Of a stretch of 64,000 bases of DNA, positions 10,551-19,990 are shown piece by piece; positions within the stretch are counted from its first letter, which is position 1; each line of letters starts with the position of its first letter. The translations under genes were made by a program, and so were the position numbers. Source of the DNA: Sphaerisporangium corydalis (GTDB lineage: Bacteria; Actinomycetota; Actinomycetes; Streptosporangiales; Streptosporangiaceae); assembly GCF_025506355.1 (NCBI RefSeq), contig NZ_JANZYP010000051.1, positions 1 through 64,000 on the forward strand. Direction: 5' to 3'. Below the pieces are notes generated by a model that was given only the letters and a program-made list of their open reading frames with translations, made no database searches and was not told where the DNA came from.

Positions 10551-11300
10551 ATGGCCGCGCAGAGAATCCAGGACACCACGGTGATCCGCCCCTCCCCCCG
10601 GCCGGCGGCGACGAGGTCGCTCGTCTGCCTGGGTTTCTGCGGCGGCGGCACCGGAGCGTACCGGCCGTGGGCGGCGCACCTCGACGACCGCACCGAGCTG
10701 ACGCTCATCTGCTACCCCGGCCGGGAGGGCAGGTTCGCCGAGGCACCGGCCCGCTCCTGGGAGGAGCTGGCGGACGACGCCACGGCGGCCGTCCTGTCGG
10801 CGGCCGGCCGGCCGTACGTCCTGTTCGGGCACAGCATGGGCGGGTGGATGGCGTTCGAGGTCGCCACCCGGATCGAGCGGAGCGGCGGGCCGGTGCCCGA
10901 GGCCCTGGTCGTCTCCTCCTGCAACGCGCCGGACCGCGGGCTCACCGAGCGGGACAGGTTCCCCTCCTTCGGCGACACCGACGAGGCCCTGCTGAGCTGG
11001 ATGCGGACGATTGGCCTGCTGCCCGACCACGTGCGGTCCGACCCCGACCTGATGGACATGGCCTACGAGCTGATGCGCGCCGACATCAGGGTCAGGGACT
11101 CCTACACCGCCCCCGGCGCGCGGACCCGCATCCCGGTGCGGGTCCTGTACGGCCGGGACGATGAGGTGATCGAGCCCGGCGTGGCCGGCCAGTGGGCCGG
11201 GGTCTGCGACGGCCCCTGCCGCGTCGACGCGCTGCCCGGCGGTCACTTCTACACCCCCGACGTATGGCGCGCACTGCCCGCGCACATCGACGTGCTGTGA
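10551..11300 (+). CDS. Type II thioesterase (editing)
   Basis: 249 aa alpha/beta hydrolase. The nucleophile is Ser95 in GHSMGG; a late GGHF supplies the catalytic His; CGGG near the N terminus is typical of the RifR/GrsT family. Such enzymes hydrolyse wrong or stalled acyl groups from carrier domains. It begins one base after the MbtH stop and ends with a GTGA overlap region next to the following oxygenase, so it is in the same transcript. It is distinct from the integrated TE at the end of the large NRPS. Confidence 0.93.
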   Translation: MAAQRIQDTTVIRPSPRPAATRSLVCLGFCGGGTGAYRPWAAHLDDRTELTLICYPGREGRFAEAPARSWEELADDATAAVLSAAGRPYVLFGHSMGGWMAFEVATRIERSGGPVPEALVVSSCNAPDRGLTERDRFPSFGDTDEALLSWMRTIGLLPDHVRSDPDLMDMAYELMRADIRVRDSYTAPGARTRIPVRVLYGRDDEVIEPGVAGQWAGVCDGPCRVDALPGGHFYTPDVWRALPAHIDVL

Positions 11301-11329
11301 GCGGCTCCGACCCGATACCGGGAGAACGC

Positions 11330-12352
11330 ATGGTAGCGAACGACCTCGACGCCGACCTGCTCTGCACGGTCGACCCCGGCCGGCCGGCGACGGCGTACGT
11401 GGCCGGCGTCGACACCATCGAGCGGGCCACCCGCTGGCTCACCGCCCGGCGGGAACGCGTCAGGGAACTGCTGGACGAGCACGGGGCGCTGTTCCTGCGC
11501 GGCCTGCCCATCGCCGACGCCGCCGGCTTCGCCGCCGTGCGGGACGCGGTGCTCGACGAACGGGCGCCCTACCAGGAGAAGGCGACGCCGCGCACCGACT
11601 TCGGCGACGGCGTCTTCTCCTCCACCGACCTGCCGCCCGCGCACACGATCCGCATGCACAACGAGAACAGCTACACCCTGACCTTTCCCGGAATCCTGAT
11701 GTTCTGCTGCCTGACCGCCCCGCGCACCGGCGGGGCCACGCCGGTCGCCGACTGCCGGGAGGTGCTGCGCAACCTTCCCGGCGAGCTGGCCGAGCGGTTC
11801 CGCGGCACCGGCTGGTCGCTGCTGCGCAACTACGGCGAGAACATCTCCCTCGACTGGCGCACCGCGTTCAACGCGACCTCGGCCGACCAGGTCGAGAAGT
11901 ACTGCGCCGAGAACCTGATCACCTACCGATGGGGCGAGCACGACACGCTGCGAACCGGCCAGGTCCGCCCCGCGGTCATCAGGCATCCCCGAACAGGGGA
12001 TGAGGTGTGGTTCAACCACGCCGCCTTCTGGAGCGAGCATTCACTCGAACCCGAGATCCGGGACGTGCTCCTGCAGGAGCTGGGCCGAGAAGGCCTGCCG
12101 TTCAACACGAGGCACGGCGACGGCACGGAGTTCACCGCTGAGGAGGTCGGCGCGATCAACGCCGCCTACGACGCGGCCGTCGTGCGCCGGGCGTGGCAGG
12201 CAGGGGATCTGCTGATCGTGGACAACCTGCTTGCCGCGCACGGCCGTGACGCCTTCCGGGGCGACCGGAAGATCGTCGTCGCCATGGGCGAACCGGTGTC
12301 GATCCACGACTGCCGGCCAGTCCCGCCTCTCACCGCCCACGTGGGGGCCTGA
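11330..12352 (+). CDS. TauD/SyrP-like Fe(II)/2-oxoglutarate oxygenase
   Basis: 340 aa. Iron ligands: H-N-E (His110, Glu112, in MHNENSYT) and distal His304 in AAHGRDAF. The HNENSYT motif is like SyrP, which beta-hydroxylates an amino acid while it is bound to an NRPS carrier domain. ATG at 11330 is chosen because GGGAGA lies 6 bases before it; a GTG at 11297 overlapping the previous stop (GTGA) is an alternative adding 11 residues. It ends one base before the A-T gene, so its likely substrate is the amino acid (predicted Gln) carried by that protein. Confidence 0.87.
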   Translation: MVANDLDADLLCTVDPGRPATAYVAGVDTIERATRWLTARRERVRELLDEHGALFLRGLPIADAAGFAAVRDAVLDERAPYQEKATPRTDFGDGVFSSTDLPPAHTIRMHNENSYTLTFPGILMFCCLTAPRTGGATPVADCREVLRNLPGELAERFRGTGWSLLRNYGENISLDWRTAFNATSADQVEKYCAENLITYRWGEHDTLRTGQVRPAVIRHPRTGDEVWFNHAAFWSEHSLEPEIRDVLLQELGREGLPFNTRHGDGTEFTAEEVGAINAAYDAAVVRRAWQAGDLLIVDNLLAAHGRDAFRGDRKIVVAMGEPVSIHDCRPVPPLTAHVGA

Positions 12353-12353
12353 G

Positions 12354-14156
12354 ATGACCGTCGCCGCCAAGGCCGAATGGTCAGCCGGCCCCGCCCTCCT
12401 GACCCCGCCGGTCGACCCGCTGGACCGGTTACGCGCGGTGGTCGCCGCGCACCCCCGCCGCGTGGCCGTGCGCGGACCCGACGGAGACCTGACCTTCGCC
12501 GAGCTGGACGAGCGCGTCGCCGGACTGGCCGGGGCGCTGCGGGCGGCGGGCGTGGGACGCGGCACCCGGGTCGGCGTCTGCCTGCCCCGCTCGGCCGAGA
12601 CGCTGGTGGCCCTGCTCGCGGTGTGGCGGGCCGGCGCCGCCTACCTCGCCCTCGACCCCGCCTACCCCGCGCGGCGGCTGGCCTTCGCCGTCGCCGACGC
12701 CGGGGTGAGCGTGGTCTGCGCCGGCGACCCTCGGGCGGACTGGCCGGAGGGGGTGCGCGTCCTGACGCCCGGCGACCGCGGGGAGCGCGGCGCCGCCACG
12801 GCGGTGTCCGCGCACGACGCCGCCTACGTCCAGTACACCTCCGGCTCGACGGGCACGCCGAAGGGCGTGGTGGTCGGCAGGGGAGGGGTGGCCGCGCTGC
12901 TGACCATGCTGGAGCAGGCGGGCGTCTTCGCGGCCGGGCCCGCCACGGTCGCCTGGAACGCCAGCGTGTCCTTCGACGCCTCGGTGCAGCAGTGGATCCG
13001 GGTGTGCCGTGGCGACACGGTCGTGGTGCTCACCGACGCCATGCGGCTCGACCCGCCGGCGCTCGGCGCGCTCGTCAGGGACCAGGGCGTCACCGTGCTG
13101 GACTTCACCCCCTCGCACTGGGCGGCCCTGCGCGACGAGCTGATGCCGGCCGCGCCCTCCGACCCGCCCACGCGGCTGCTGCTCGGCGGCGAGGCGATCT
13201 CCGAGGACATGTGGCGCGACCTGGCCGGGGCCGCCGGGCAGGGCCTGCTGGCACCGGTCAACCTCTACGGGCCGAGCGAGTGCACGGTGGACGCCACCGC
13301 CGCGCCGATCGCCGGGCCGTACCCGCACATCGGCGAGCCGCTGCCGGGGGTCCGCGTCTACGTGCTCGACGAGCACCTGCGGCCCGCCGGGGTGGACGAG
13401 CCTGGCGAGCTGTTCGTCGGGGGGACGGGGGTGGCGCTCGGGTACGTGAACAGGCCGGGGGCGACCGCCCAGCGGTTCCTGCCTGACGTGGTGGCGGGCG
13501 ACGGGTCCCGCATGTACCGGACCGGGGACCTGGTCCGGTGGAGCCCCGAAGGCACGCTGATCTTCATGGGCCGGCTCGACCGGCAGCTCAAGGTGCGGGG
13601 CTACCGGATCGAACCCGGGGAGATCGAGGCGGTGCTCACCGAGGTGCCCGAGGTCACCCGCTCCGTCGTCACCCGGGGCGACGGCGACACGCTGGTGGCC
13701 TACTACACCACCGCGGACGGGACCCCGCTCCCGGAGGAGCGGCTGCGCGGCCCGCTCGCCGACCGGGTGCCGGACCACATGGTGCCCTCGGCGTTCGTCG
13801 CGGTGCCCGCGTTCCCGCTGACGGTGAACGGCAAGCTCGATCTGGCCGCGCTGCCGCGCCCCGTCCCCCCGCGGGCGGACGGCGAGGAGCGCCCGCTGCC
13901 GGAAGGGCGGGTCGAGGAGCTGATCGCCGCCGTCTGGGCCGACGTGCTCGGCATGGACCGGGTGCTCGCCGACGACGACTTCTTCGCGCTCGGCGGCCAC
14001 TCGCTGGTCGCCCTGCGGGTGGTCGCGCAGGTGCGCGGGCGGCTCGGGGTGGGCCTGGCCACCAAGGACGTCTACCGGCACCCGCGCCTGCGCGACCTCG
14101 CGGCGCACGTGACCGGCCTGGGCGGTGCGCCCGGGAACGGCCACCATGCCCGGTGA
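12354..14156 (+). CDS. Stand-alone NRPS adenylation-carrier (A-T) protein, predicted glutamine
   Basis: 600 aa: adenylation domain (about residues 20-520; [31 protein letters not shown]) followed by a carrier domain with FFALGGHSL (about 530-600). There is no condensation domain. The substrate code read against GrsA is D-A-Q-D-L-G-L-V-D-K, one conservative change from the known glutamine code (D-A-Q-D-L-G-V-V-D-K), so glutamine is predicted. Loading an amino acid on a free carrier is the usual arrangement for tailoring in trans, here probably by the SyrP-like oxygenase just upstream. The tethered product would then be passed to a synthetase module upstream of the window. Confidence 0.93.
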   Translation: MTVAAKAEWSAGPALLTPPVDPLDRLRAVVAAHPRRVAVRGPDGDLTFAELDERVAGLAGALRAAGVGRGTRVGVCLPRSAETLVALLAVWRAGAAYLALDPAYPARRLAFAVADAGVSVVCAGDPRADWPEGVRVLTPGDRGERGAATAVSAHDAAYVQYTSGSTGTPKGVVVGRGGVAALLTMLEQAGVFAAGPATVAWNASVSFDASVQQWIRVCRGDTVVVLTDAMRLDPPALGALVRDQGVTVLDFTPSHWAALRDELMPAAPSDPPTRLLLGGEAISEDMWRDLAGAAGQGLLAPVNLYGPSECTVDATAAPIAGPYPHIGEPLPGVRVYVLDEHLRPAGVDEPGELFVGGTGVALGYVNRPGATAQRFLPDVVAGDGSRMYRTGDLVRWSPEGTLIFMGRLDRQLKVRGYRIEPGEIEAVLTEVPEVTRSVVTRGDGDTLVAYYTTADGTPLPEERLRGPLADRVPDHMVPSAFVAVPAFPLTVNGKLDLAALPRPVPPRADGEERPLPEGRVEELIAAVWADVLGMDRVLADDDFFALGGHSLVALRVVAQVRGRLGVGLATKDVYRHPRLRDLAAHVTGLGGAPGNGHHAR

Positions 14157-15102
14157 CGGCGGGCGGCGGGCGGTGGAGGTCGGGGTCATGCTCCCGGCCT
14201 CCGGCGCGGCCGGTTCGGGGCGCTACGACGTGGTCGCGGCGGCCCGGCTGGCCGAGCGGCTCGGGTTCGACTCGGTCTGGACCGTCGACCACCTCGCCTT
14301 CCACAGCGGCATCCTCGAACCGGTCACGGTGCTGGCCGCCGCGAGCGCGGTGACCGGCAGGGTGGCCCTCGGGTTCGGCGTCCTGCTGGCCGCGATGCGC
14401 CACCCGGCCTGGACGGCCAAGCAGATCGCGTCGCTCCAGGTGCTCTCGGGCGACCGGGTCGTGCTCGGGGTGGGCGTGGGCGGCGAGAACCCCGGCGAGT
14501 GGGCCGCCGCCGGGGTGCCCATGACCCAGCGCGGCAGGCGCACCGACGCCTTCCTCGACGCGATGCCCGCCCTGGTGACCGGCCGCCCGGTGCGGCTGCC
14601 GGAACCGTGGGACGCCGAGGTGCCTGCGCTCGCGCCCACCGGGGCGGTCCCGCCGGCCTGGGTCGGCGGCCGCAGCGCCGCCGCGATCGAGCGTGCGGCC
14701 GCGCGCGCCGACGGCTGGCTCGGGCTCTGGGTGGACGCCGGCCGGTTCGCCGACCGGCGGGCCGCCCTGTCGGCCCGCGCCCGCGAACTCGGCAGGCCGT
14801 GCCCGCGCGCGGGCGTCACCGTGCTGGTCCACGTGGACGACCGCAACCCCGATCTCGCCAGGGCCGAGTGCGCCCGTTTCCTGCGCGCGCAGTACGGGGG
14901 ACCGGTGGACCGGCTGCTGCCCTACGCCGTCGCCGGCACCGCCGCCGAGGTGGCGGCCGGCCTCGGGGCGCTGGTGGCGGCCGGGGCCGACCAGCTCGTG
15001 CTGCTCCCCGGGGCGGCGGACTACCCGGCCCAGTACCACCGCCTGGCCGCGCTGCGGCACGAACTGCCGGACCGGCCGCAGAGCGTCGAGACAAGGAGCT
15101 GA
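14146..15102 (+). CDS. Luciferase-like monooxygenase (LLM class flavin- or F420-dependent oxidoreductase)
   Basis: 318 aa TIM-barrel protein of the bacterial luciferase family: FDSVWTVDHL near the N terminus, LGVGVGGENPGEW in the middle, and AGADQLVLLP at the end. Starts at ATG 14146, inside the last codons of the A-T gene. Family members use FMNH2 or F420H2; in NRPS/PKS clusters they hydroxylate or oxidise acyl chains. The cofactor and substrate cannot be read from the sequence. Because it lies between the A-T gene and the KAS III, it could act on the acyl chain or on a carrier-bound amino acid. Confidence 0.85.
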   Translation: MPGDGGRRAVEVGVMLPASGAAGSGRYDVVAAARLAERLGFDSVWTVDHLAFHSGILEPVTVLAAASAVTGRVALGFGVLLAAMRHPAWTAKQIASLQVLSGDRVVLGVGVGGENPGEWAAAGVPMTQRGRRTDAFLDAMPALVTGRPVRLPEPWDAEVPALAPTGAVPPAWVGGRSAAAIERAAARADGWLGLWVDAGRFADRRAALSARARELGRPCPRAGVTVLVHVDDRNPDLARAECARFLRAQYGGPVDRLLPYAVAGTAAEVAAGLGALVAAGADQLVLLPGAADYPAQYHRLAALRHELPDRPQSVETRS

Positions 15103-15103
15103 C

Positions 15104-16087
15104 ATGGCCATCGGAGTGATCGGGCTGGGCGCCCACGTGCCCGACGAGGTGATCACCAACGCGCGGATCAGCGAGTGGACCGGAATGGGGGAGGACTGGA
15201 TCGTCGAGCGCACCGGGATCCACGAGCGGCGCTACGCGGCCCCGGAGACCGCCACCTCCGACCTCGCGGTGCCCGCCGCCAACGCGGCCCTGGACGCCGA
15301 GGCCGGCGCCCGTGACCGGCTGGAAGCGCTGATCGTGGCGACCGTGACGCCCGACGTGCCGCAACCGGCGACGGCGGCGATCCTGCAGCACAAGCTGGGC
15401 CTGCGCGCCGTGCCGGCCTTCGACGTCAACGCCGTGTGCAGCGGGTTCGTCTACTCCCTGGCGATCGGCGAGGGCCTGCTGCGCGCCCACTACCCGGGCG
15501 GCAGGGTCCTGGTCGTCGGCGCGGACAAGCTGTCGAGTGTGATGGACCGGAGCGACCGCCGCACGGTCAGCCTGTTCGGCGACGGCGCGGGCGCCATGCT
15601 GCTCGGCGAGGTGCCCGAGGGGTACGGCTTCCTCGGCACGCGCATGATCACCGACGGGGAGCACCACGCCTCGGTCGGGGTCGACGCGGGCGGCACCGCG
15701 ATGCCGCTGGACGCCGAGGCCAGGGCCGCCGGACGGCACCTGCTGCACATGGACGGCCGCCGGGTCAAAAGCTGGGTGATGCCCACCATGCGCAAGCTCG
15801 TCGAGCAGGTCCTCGACGACTGCGGCCTCGGCATCGGCGACATCAGCCGCTTCGTGTTCCACCAGGCGAACACCCGCATGCTGGAGGCGCTCGCCGCCGA
15901 CCTCGGCATCGGGCTCGACCGGGTCCCGGTCACCGCCCGGCGGTACGGCAACACCGGCGGGGCGTCCGTCCCGTTCACGCTGTCGGAGTCGCACCGGCGT
16001 TCGCCCCTGCGCAGGGGCGAACGCGTCCTGCTCGCCGCGGCGGGCGGTGGCCTGTGCGCGGGAGCGACCATCCTCGTCTGGCACTGA
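15104..16087 (+). CDS. 3-oxoacyl-ACP synthase III (FabH-like)
   Basis: 327 aa thiolase-fold protein with a complete KAS III triad: Cys112 in NAVCSGF, His253 in FHQAN and Asn283 in YGNTGG. It condenses an acyl-CoA with malonyl-ACP (or malonyl-CoA) to a 3-oxoacyl thioester. It starts two bases after the LLM stop and is followed by CCR, MaoC and SDR genes. Together they can take an acyl-CoA through condensation, reduction, dehydration and reductive carboxylation. A housekeeping fatty-acid role is unlikely, since no fabD/acpP neighbours are present. Confidence 0.92.
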   Translation: MAIGVIGLGAHVPDEVITNARISEWTGMGEDWIVERTGIHERRYAAPETATSDLAVPAANAALDAEAGARDRLEALIVATVTPDVPQPATAAILQHKLGLRAVPAFDVNAVCSGFVYSLAIGEGLLRAHYPGGRVLVVGADKLSSVMDRSDRRTVSLFGDGAGAMLLGEVPEGYGFLGTRMITDGEHHASVGVDAGGTAMPLDAEARAAGRHLLHMDGRRVKSWVMPTMRKLVEQVLDDCGLGIGDISRFVFHQANTRMLEALAADLGIGLDRVPVTARRYGNTGGASVPFTLSESHRRSPLRRGERVLLAAAGGGLCAGATILVWH

Positions 16088-16098
16088 CCGGAGGCACC

Positions 16099-17430
16099 AT
16101 GCGTAACATCATCGACGCGATCATGGCGGGGGAACCGGGTGAGGTCGGCGGGCTGCCGGTCCCCGAGAGCCACCGCGCCGTGACCGTGCACGCCGACGAA
16201 GTGGACATGTTCCACGGCCTGACCAGCGAGGAGAAGGACCCGCGCCGGTCGCTGCACGTCGAGGAGGTGCCCACCCCCGAGCTCGGCCCCGGCGAGGTGC
16301 TCGTCGCGGTGCTGGCCAGCTCGATCAACTACAACACGGTGTGGTCGTCGATCTTCGAGCCGCTGCCGACGTTCGTCTTCCTGCGGCGGTACGGCAGGAT
16401 GTCGCCGCTCGGCCGGCGGCACGACCTGCCGTACCACGTGATCGGCTCCGACCTGGCGGGCGTGGTGCTGCGCACCGGCGAGGGCGTCAACGCCTGGCGG
16501 CCCGGCGACCAGGTGGTGGCGCACTGCTCGTCGGTCGAGCTGGAACACCCCGACGGGCACGGCGACACGATGCTCGACCCCGAGCAGCGGATCTGGGGGT
16601 TCGAGACCAACTTCGGCGGGCTCGCCGAGCTGGCCCTGGTCAAGGCGAACCAGCTCATGCCCAAGCCGGCCCACCTGACCTGGGAGGAGGCCGCCGCCTC
16701 CGGCCTGGTCAACTCCACCGCCTACCGGCAGCTCGTCTCGCCGAACGGCGCCAGGATGAAGCAGGGCGACACCGTGCTCATCTGGGGCGCGTCCGGCGGC
16801 CTCGGCTCCTACGCCACCCAGCTCGCGCTCAACGGCGGCGTCACCCCCGTGTGCGTGGTGTCCAGCCCGGAGAAGGCCGAGCTGTGCCGCGCGATGGGCG
16901 CCGAGCTGGTCATCGACCGCAAGGCCGAGGACTACCGGTTCTGGTCCGGCGAGCACACCCACAACCCCAAGGAGTGGCGGCGGTTCGGCGCCCATATCAG
17001 GGAGCTGACCGGCGGGGACGATCCCGACATCGTCTTCGAGCACCCCGGCAGGGAGACCTTCGGCGCCAGCGTGTTCGTGGCCAAGCGCGGCGGCACGATC
17101 GTCACCTGCGCCTCGACCAGCGGCTTCGAGCACTCCTACGACAACCGCTACCTCTGGATGAACCTCAAGCGGATCATCGGCTCGCACTTCGCCAACTACC
17201 GCGAGGCGTGGGAGGCCAACCGGCTGATCGCCCGGGGGAGGATCCACCCGACGCTGTCCAAGGTGTACCCGCTGTCCGAGACCGGGCAGGCCGCGCACGA
17301 GGTGCACGTCAACGCCCACCAGGGCAAGGTCGGCGTGCTCTGCTTGGCCCCCGGGGAGGGGCTCGGGGTGCGTGACCACGAAATGCGTGAACGGCTTCTC
17401 GGGCAGATCACCCGCTTTCACGATCGCTGA
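16099..17430 (+). CDS. Crotonyl-CoA carboxylase/reductase (CCR)
   Basis: 443 aa medium-chain reductase of the CCR type: the long N-terminal segment with [15 protein letters not shown], then the Rossmann loop [15 protein letters not shown] and [13 protein letters not shown] near the C terminus, all diagnostic for CCR rather than for ordinary quinone reductases. The enzyme reductively carboxylates an enoyl-CoA with NADPH and CO2 to an alkylmalonyl-CoA. GGAGG precedes the ATG. With the KAS III before and the dehydratase/ketoreductase after, it would supply a cluster-specific polyketide extender unit. Chain length is not predictable here. Confidence 0.94.
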   Translation: MRNIIDAIMAGEPGEVGGLPVPESHRAVTVHADEVDMFHGLTSEEKDPRRSLHVEEVPTPELGPGEVLVAVLASSINYNTVWSSIFEPLPTFVFLRRYGRMSPLGRRHDLPYHVIGSDLAGVVLRTGEGVNAWRPGDQVVAHCSSVELEHPDGHGDTMLDPEQRIWGFETNFGGLAELALVKANQLMPKPAHLTWEEAAASGLVNSTAYRQLVSPNGARMKQGDTVLIWGASGGLGSYATQLALNGGVTPVCVVSSPEKAELCRAMGAELVIDRKAEDYRFWSGEHTHNPKEWRRFGAHIRELTGGDDPDIVFEHPGRETFGASVFVAKRGGTIVTCASTSGFEHSYDNRYLWMNLKRIIGSHFANYREAWEANRLIARGRIHPTLSKVYPLSETGQAAHEVHVNAHQGKVGVLCLAPGEGLGVRDHEMRERLLGQITRFHDR

Positions 17431-17440
17431 AAGGTTCGAC

Positions 17441-17839
17441 ATGTTCCGTCATATGCTGAAGTCCAAGATCCATCGCGCCACCGTGACCCACGCCGAGTTG
17501 CACTACGTCGGGTCGCTGACGCTGAGCGCGGACCTCATGAAGGCCGCCGACCTGGTGCACGGCGAGCGGGTGGACGTCGTCGACATCAACAACGGCGCGC
17601 GCCTTTCCACCTATGTCATCGAAGGGCCGCCCGACGGCGGCGTGGTCGGGATCAACGGCGCCGCCGCCCGGCTGATCAGCCCGGGGGACCTGGTCATCGT
17701 CATCGGCTACGCGGTCATGACCGACGCCGAGCTGCGGGAGTTCGAGCCGTCGGTGGTGTTCGTGGACGAGCTCAACCGGATCACCGGCACCGGGCACGAC
17801 CCGAGCGAGGCCGCGCCCTCGGACCCGGTCCGAGCCTGA
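17441..17839 (+). CDS. panD: Aspartate 1-decarboxylase (pyruvoyl type)
   Basis: 132 aa, full length for PanD and very like the mycobacterial enzyme: [12 protein letters not shown] at the start, the self-cleavage site GS at Gly24-Ser25, and INGAAARL later. It converts L-aspartate to beta-alanine after processing to a pyruvoyl enzyme. Starts 10 bases after the CCR stop and is followed two bases later by a MaoC gene, so it is part of the cluster operon rather than next to panB/panC. This suggests a dedicated beta-alanine supply for the two NRPS A domains that lack Asp235. Confidence 0.95.
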   Translation: MFRHMLKSKIHRATVTHAELHYVGSLTLSADLMKAADLVHGERVDVVDINNGARLSTYVIEGPPDGGVVGINGAAARLISPGDLVIVIGYAVMTDAELREFEPSVVFVDELNRITGTGHDPSEAAPSDPVRA

Positions 17840-17841
17840 CG

Positions 17842-18297
17842 GTGGCCATCGACACCGCCGCCGTCGGCACCAGGTCGCCGGACCTGACCGTCGAGGTCGG
17901 GCGCGGGCGGCTGCGCCTGTTCGCCAGGGCGACCGGCGAGCACGACCCCGTCTACACCGACCCGGCCGCCGCCCGCGCCGAGGGCCACCGCGACCTGCCG
18001 GTGCCGCCCACGTTCCTGTTCTGCCTGGAGATGGACCGCGACGACCCCTGGGCCTACCTCACCGGGCTCGGCATCGACCCGCGCAGGATCCTCCACGGCG
18101 AGCAGCGCTTCACCTACCACGCCATGGCCTACGCGGGCGACCGGCTGACCCTCGCCGCGCACATCAGCGACGTCTACACCAAGAAGGGCGGCGCGCTGGA
18201 CTTCCTGGTCCGCACCGTCGAGGTGACCCGCGCGGACGGGCCGGTCGCCACGCTGACCACCGTCCTTGTCGTCCCCGGTTCCCGGGACGCGCCGTGA
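17842..18297 (+). CDS. MaoC-like dehydratase, first subunit (HadA/FAS1-type N-terminal half)
   Basis: 151 aa hot-dog protein, GTG start. It has the FAS1-dehydratase N-terminal pattern (RLRLFARATGEHDPVY, LPVPPTFLFCLEM, LHGEQRFTY) found in the non-catalytic partner of HadAB heterodimers. The next gene, overlapping by GTGA, carries the catalytic hot-dog half. Together they should dehydrate a 3-hydroxyacyl thioester to the enoyl thioester used by the CCR. Confidence 0.85.
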   Translation: MAIDTAAVGTRSPDLTVEVGRGRLRLFARATGEHDPVYTDPAAARAEGHRDLPVPPTFLFCLEMDRDDPWAYLTGLGIDPRRILHGEQRFTYHAMAYAGDRLTLAAHISDVYTKKGGALDFLVRTVEVTRADGPVATLTTVLVVPGSRDAP

Positions 18298-18695
18298 ACG
18301 GCCGGGTGCGGGCAGGGGACCCGCTTCCGCCGCTGCGGGTGCCCGCGATCAGCCGCACGACGCTGGCCCTGTACGCGGGCGCCTCCGGTGACTACAACCC
18401 GGTGCACGTCGACGCGGACGCGGCCAGGGAGGTGGGCTTCGAGGACGTGTTCGCGCACGGCATGCTCTCCATGGCCTACCTCGGGCGGCTGCTGACCGGC
18501 TGGGCGCCGCAGCGGCGCGTCCGCTCGTACGGCGTGCGGTTCACCGCCATGACGCCGCCGCACGCCGAACCGGTCTGCACGGGGACCGTCAGCGCGGTCC
18601 AGGACGGGGCCGCGCACCTGGACATCGCGGTGACCCTGGCCGACGGCACGGTGACCCTGCGCGGCACCGCCGTCATCGCACTTGCCGACGAGTGA
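18294..18695 (+). CDS. MaoC-like dehydratase, catalytic subunit (HadB-like)
   Basis: 133 aa. Carries the hydratase 2 motif with catalytic Asp and His: YAGASGDYNPVHVD, then FAHGMLSMAYLG. GTG start overlaps the previous stop by four bases (GTGA), indicating translational coupling with its partner. Predicted reaction: removal of water from the 3-hydroxyacyl thioester made by the ketoreductase that follows. Confidence 0.9.
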   Translation: MNGRVRAGDPLPPLRVPAISRTTLALYAGASGDYNPVHVDADAAREVGFEDVFAHGMLSMAYLGRLLTGWAPQRRVRSYGVRFTAMTPPHAEPVCTGTVSAVQDGAAHLDIAVTLADGTVTLRGTAVIALADE

Positions 18696-18715
18696 ACCAA
18701 GGAGAGCGCAGTCAC

Positions 18716-19522
18716 ATGAGCAAGCTGACCGCGAGGACCGCGATCGTCTCAGGCGCCGGGCGGGGCATCGGCCGGGCCATCGCCCGCAAGCTCGCCGGCG
18801 AGGGCGCCCACGTCGTCGTCAACGACCTGGACCCCGGGCCCGCCGAGGAGACCGCCGCCGAGATCAAGGCCGGGGGCGGCAGCGCGGTGGCCTGCGTGGG
18901 CGACGTGACCGAGGCGGGGTTCGCCGAGCGGTTCGTGCGGACCGCCGTCGAGTCCTTCGGCGGCCTGGACATCATCGTCAACAACGCCGGCTACACCTGG
19001 GACACCGTCGTCCAGAAGATGACCGACGAGCAGTGGGACGACATCCTCGACGTCCACCTCAAGGCGCCCTTCCGCATCCTGCGCGCGGCGCAGCCCTACA
19101 TCCGGGCCAACCCGGTCGGGCACCACCGCAAGGTCGTCAACATCTCCTCGATCTCGGGGCTCGGCGGCAACGCCGGGCAGGCCAACTACGCGGCGGCCAA
19201 GGCGGGGCTCGTCGGCCTGACCAAGACCCTGGCCAAGGAGTGGGGACGCGACCGGGTCAACGTCAACGCCGTCGCCTTCGGGCTGATCATGACGCGGCTC
19301 ACCGAGGCGCCGGCGGGCGGGGACGCCGGCATCGAGGTGCGTGGCCGGCGGATCAGGGTCGGGGTCGGCGCGCCGCTGCTGGAGGCGATGCGGACCTCGG
19401 TCCCGCTGGGCAGGGCGGGCACGCCCGAGGAGGCCGCGGGGGCGGTCTACCTGCTGTGCCTGCCGGAGTCGGACTACGTCAGCGGCCAGGTCCTGGTCTG
19501 CGGCGGCGGCCTGGTCATCTGA
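18716..19522 (+). CDS. SDR family 3-oxoacyl reductase (FabG-like)
   Basis: 268 aa. NAD(P)-binding GAGRGIG, NNAG, and the Ser-Tyr-Lys active site (ISSISG, YAAAK). ATG 18716 gives the usual SDR start and has GGAGAG 9 bases upstream; a GTG at 18692 overlapping the previous stop would add eight residues. It completes the acyl-building cassette (KAS III, KR, dehydratase pair, CCR). It is about 20 residues longer than most FabG proteins because of an insertion near residues 200-220. Last structural gene of the operon. Confidence 0.9.
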   Translation: MSKLTARTAIVSGAGRGIGRAIARKLAGEGAHVVVNDLDPGPAEETAAEIKAGGGSAVACVGDVTEAGFAERFVRTAVESFGGLDIIVNNAGYTWDTVVQKMTDEQWDDILDVHLKAPFRILRAAQPYIRANPVGHHRKVVNISSISGLGGNAGQANYAAAKAGLVGLTKTLAKEWGRDRVNVNAVAFGLIMTRLTEAPAGGDAGIEVRGRRIRVGVGAPLLEAMRTSVPLGRAGTPEEAAGAVYLLCLPESDYVSGQVLVCGGGLVI

Positions 19523-19696
19523 CCCACGCGCGCGACCCGCCCGGACGGCCGCCCGCCTCGGCCGAGGTCCGGTCCTCGGCGCGCGCATCCGGCGGCGGCC
19601 AGGGCCCGGCGCGGGTCGCGCCGGGCCTGTGAGGGGCGTGCCGTCGTGCCGCGTGTGCCGAGGGGGTTACGGGCGGGCGGCGCCGGATGGCACGGA

Positions 19697-19737
19697 TGGC
19701 ACGGAAGGTGTCACGGGGTGGCACGGAAGGTGTCACG
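19697..19737 (+). repeat. 19-bp perfect direct repeat, two copies, period 22
   Basis: TGGCACGGAAGGTGTCACG occurs at 19697-19715 and 19719-19737. Degenerate partial copies flank it on both sides (TGGCACG at 19688 and 19741). Each unit holds GTGTCAC, close to an inverted repeat, and successive units lie 22 bases apart, two helical turns, as expected for cooperative protein binding. Confidence 0.8.
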
Positions 19738-19990
19738 CGGTGGCACGCCCATTGAGTGAGGTGGCAGGGGGCTCGCCGTCGGTGTCCGGGGGCGCGCATG
19801 GCATCGGGGGAGTGATCAGTGAGGCGGTTCCGCGTGTCCGGGTCGCGCGAAGGACGTCCGCGCGGGCATTCCCTGGGCGGCGGGCGCCTCGGCCGGGCCG
19901 GGTGCCCGGTCCCGGACCGGGGATGCCGACCGTCCGGCCGGTTCCCGGCCGGGGGCGCCGTCCCGCCGTCGTCCGGGGCCGCGGCCGGCG

